In this document: positions 62,401 through 64,000 of the stretch, one piece after another
Layout of the letters: each line of letters begins with the position of its first letter
Position numbering within the stretch: the stretch's first letter is position 1
Assembly (NCBI RefSeq): GCF_902806685.2
Contig: NW_027188981.1
Span: 1-64,000, forward strand
DNA: 64,000 bases
Source: Maniola hyperantus
Lineage: Eukaryota; Arthropoda; Insecta; Lepidoptera; Nymphalidae
Direction: 5' to 3'
The notes under the pieces: model-generated
What the model was told of the DNA's origin: nothing
Database searches by the model: none
What the model saw: the letters and a program-made list of their open reading frames with translations, nothing else
Program-made: the position numbers and the translations under genes

Positions 62401-63174
62401 TCTCGCTATCTGATAGGCAATAAATACATGAGTGTTGTTTTTAAATAGGAGCAACCTTAAAAAACCATATTTAACCTTCGACTAATTTGCCAAATGTCCT
62501 CGGACTGATCAAAAATACCACTGAGAAAAAAAATCATAAACTGTAACCGATTGATTTAGTTTTATGGAAGGGAACAGAACCCTCAGCAATTAGGAATACG
62601 ACGTAGACATTTTTGTTGTTGACACAAGCCGATTTTACAGCTGGATGTAAGTCTCTTGTAGGGGTTTCCATACCGATACTTCCAGACTTGTGCCACTTGT
62701 GTGTAGCAGCTCCTTGAGACTTGTTTAAGTTGACTGTCCACTCTGTGCAATCTAGTGCAAGGTTGTTATTCATCAGCATAATCTTCATATTCTTTCTTGA
62801 GTGAAAATCATTTCTCTCATCATAGCAACGACTTATGATCGTACTCCTCCTAGAGGGACCCTTGATCCAGTTTTCTTTAGTGCTTCAAATATTATGGAAT
62901 ACAATCAAAAACTCGCCCAGCGGAGCCCTTCTCTTTTCGTGGAGAAATAGATTTCAAATTTATGTATGTTCTATTATATAATGCTCTTGACAACACATCA
63001 GTGATCATGGCTTTGTTAGAAGCTGTCCCCGCATGTATTACTGCTTGACTTTGTTAGGACGCTAAGTTTCTTGCCAGCTGGTTTTGTTTTGGATTTGATG
63101 TATTGTCTGAACTTGAGTTGATGCATCTACCTGAAATAATACAAAAAGCCATGTAAAAAATGATATTATGTACC
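62401..63174. other. Mixed sequence without supported genes
   Basis: No supported coding region. A short minus-strand piece near 62640-62680 (AAGTCTCTTGTAGGGGTTTC) resembles the RTE 3' end seen at 26985-27015, so it may be a small RTE remnant. The rest is AT-rich and uninformative. Confidence 0.4.
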
Positions 63175-63305
63175 CCATGTTCTCAAAGGTGGTGAAGTCT
63201 GCCATATTATGCACTTGGCCAGCACGGCCCAAACCCTTCTCGTTCTGAGAGAAGACCCGTCCTAAGTAGAGTGGCCCGGCGGGCGATGGGTTTATCTATC
63301 ATCTA
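63175..63305 (+). repeat. SINE 3' part
   Basis: TGTTCTCAAAGGTGGTGAAG, CACTTGGCCAGCACGGCC and AAACCCTTCTCGTTCTGAGA follow the same order as the SINE at the left edge of the window. The end, GGGCGATGGGTTTATCTATC, replaces the usual tail. The 5' half is missing. Confidence 0.7.
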
Positions 63306-63329
63306 TCATAACCACAATTTAATTTTTTT

Positions 63330-63575
63330 TGTCTGATGTTACCGCAAATTCACGGTTTTCAGATTTCCCCCCTAATGTCTGCTATAAGACCTACCTACCT
63401 ACCAAATTTCATCATTCTAGGTCAACGGGAAGTACCCCGTAGGTTTCTTGACAGACCGACAGACAGACAGACAGACAGGCAGACGGACAGACGAACAGAC
63501 AGACAGACAGACAACAAAGTCATCCTATAAGGGTTCCGTTTTTCCTCTTGAGGTACGGAACCCCAAAAACAGATG
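63330..63575 (+). repeat. Dispersed repeat with (ACAG)n tract and GTACGGAACC end
   Basis: CCTACCAAATTTCATCATTC, TAGGTCAACGGGAAGTACCC and an imperfect (ACAG)n tract (63452-63513) are followed by GGGTTCCGTTTTTCCTCTTG and AGGTACGGAACCCC. This is a familiar moth repeat end, in which the final GGGTTCCGT and ACGGAACCC form a short hairpin. Confidence 0.7.
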
Positions 63576-64000
63576 AAATTATTTTGGACTCACAAGGTGA
63601 ACTTACTAAAACAAACTGAGATTGAAGCAAAACATTTCAGAACCGAACCTGCACTGTACAACCCATGTATTCAACTTCTTATTTTCAACTAATCATCCAC
63701 AAAAATCGAAAAGGTAAGACTATTATGTTATACTAGCTGACCTGCCCCTGCTTCGCTCGGGTGGAGTTTAGAAAATTGAGTTTAAAAAAAAGAGATCATT
63801 TTCATGATGTACTGCATCATGAAAATGAAAAATTTACTGAATTTACTAATACAACTAAAATGGCGTCAATGGTTTCAAAAAGTATAAATTAAGATCTAAT
63901 GCCTGCTTACAACCACGTCGGAATTACTATTTACTAATTTTAATCAATAAAAGGCACTATCTATCATACTTCGGTTGATTATACGTACCACTAAGTCCAA
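63576..64000. other. AT-rich sequence and a further repeat start
   Basis: TACTAGCTGACCTGCCCCTG near 63733 is the opening phrase of the same repeat class as at 60705. Otherwise no gene is seen to the window edge. Confidence 0.45.

Overview
This window looks like a lepidopteran (moth or butterfly) nuclear genome. The evidence is AT-rich DNA, spliceosomal introns, and repeats typical of moths and butterflies: a tRNA-headed SINE, an RTE 3' end, and dispersed repeats ending in (ACAG)n or (GTCA)n. I found no ordinary host gene that is intact. Almost everything is transposable-element DNA, much of it nested, and several insertions can be read exactly from target-site duplications and from the reading frame resuming on the far side.

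Layout. 0-2.2 kb: SINE pieces and a foldback. 2.2-4.5 kb: an intact six-exon Myb/SANT-like gene convergent with the C-terminal end of a Harbinger transposase. 4.5-6.1 kb: LINE and Gypsy scraps. 6.1-6.9 kb: a GC-rich block with a well-folded tRNA-Arg(CCU). 7.1-7.6 kb: a 101-bp tandem repeat. 8.0-13.8 kb: the 5' part of another Harbinger transposase whose intron holds a young Gypsy element (C, 8505-13579). 13.8-16.1 kb: a lone satellite-like monomer, a GC-rich LTR, a possible JARID-like fragment and a gag fragment. 16.45-24.96 kb: a LINE on the minus strand, split at 18541-23749 by a DIRS tyrosine-recombinase retrotransposon. 25-27.2 kb: a Jockey-like fragment and an RTE tail.

27.2-42.4 kb: a GC-rich, intronless gamma-glutamyltranspeptidase-like gene, truncated at its 5' end and split by Gypsy A (28388-42254). 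The gag of Gypsy A is itself split by the very young Gypsy B (32579-41920). 42.5-45.8 kb: a BEL/Pao protease region split by a 2,656-bp inverted-repeat DNA transposon with 4-bp ATTT duplications. 46.2-60.1 kb: a mariner-like transposase split by a MITE and by a 5'-truncated R1-clade LINE (13-bp duplication). That LINE is split in turn by a homogeneous 359-bp satellite array (about 16.5 copies) plus a nearly complete PHD-finger LINE. 60.1-64 kb: dispersed repeats, foldbacks and microsatellites.

The genes do not form a pathway; each set serves its own element. The points most worth a second look are the foreign-looking GGT-like gene and tRNA block, the DIRS element (a likely spliced gag, and insertion into a 71-bp perfect palindrome with no duplication), the satellite that also exists as a dispersed single copy, and the frameshift architecture and intron-like signals in Gypsy B.
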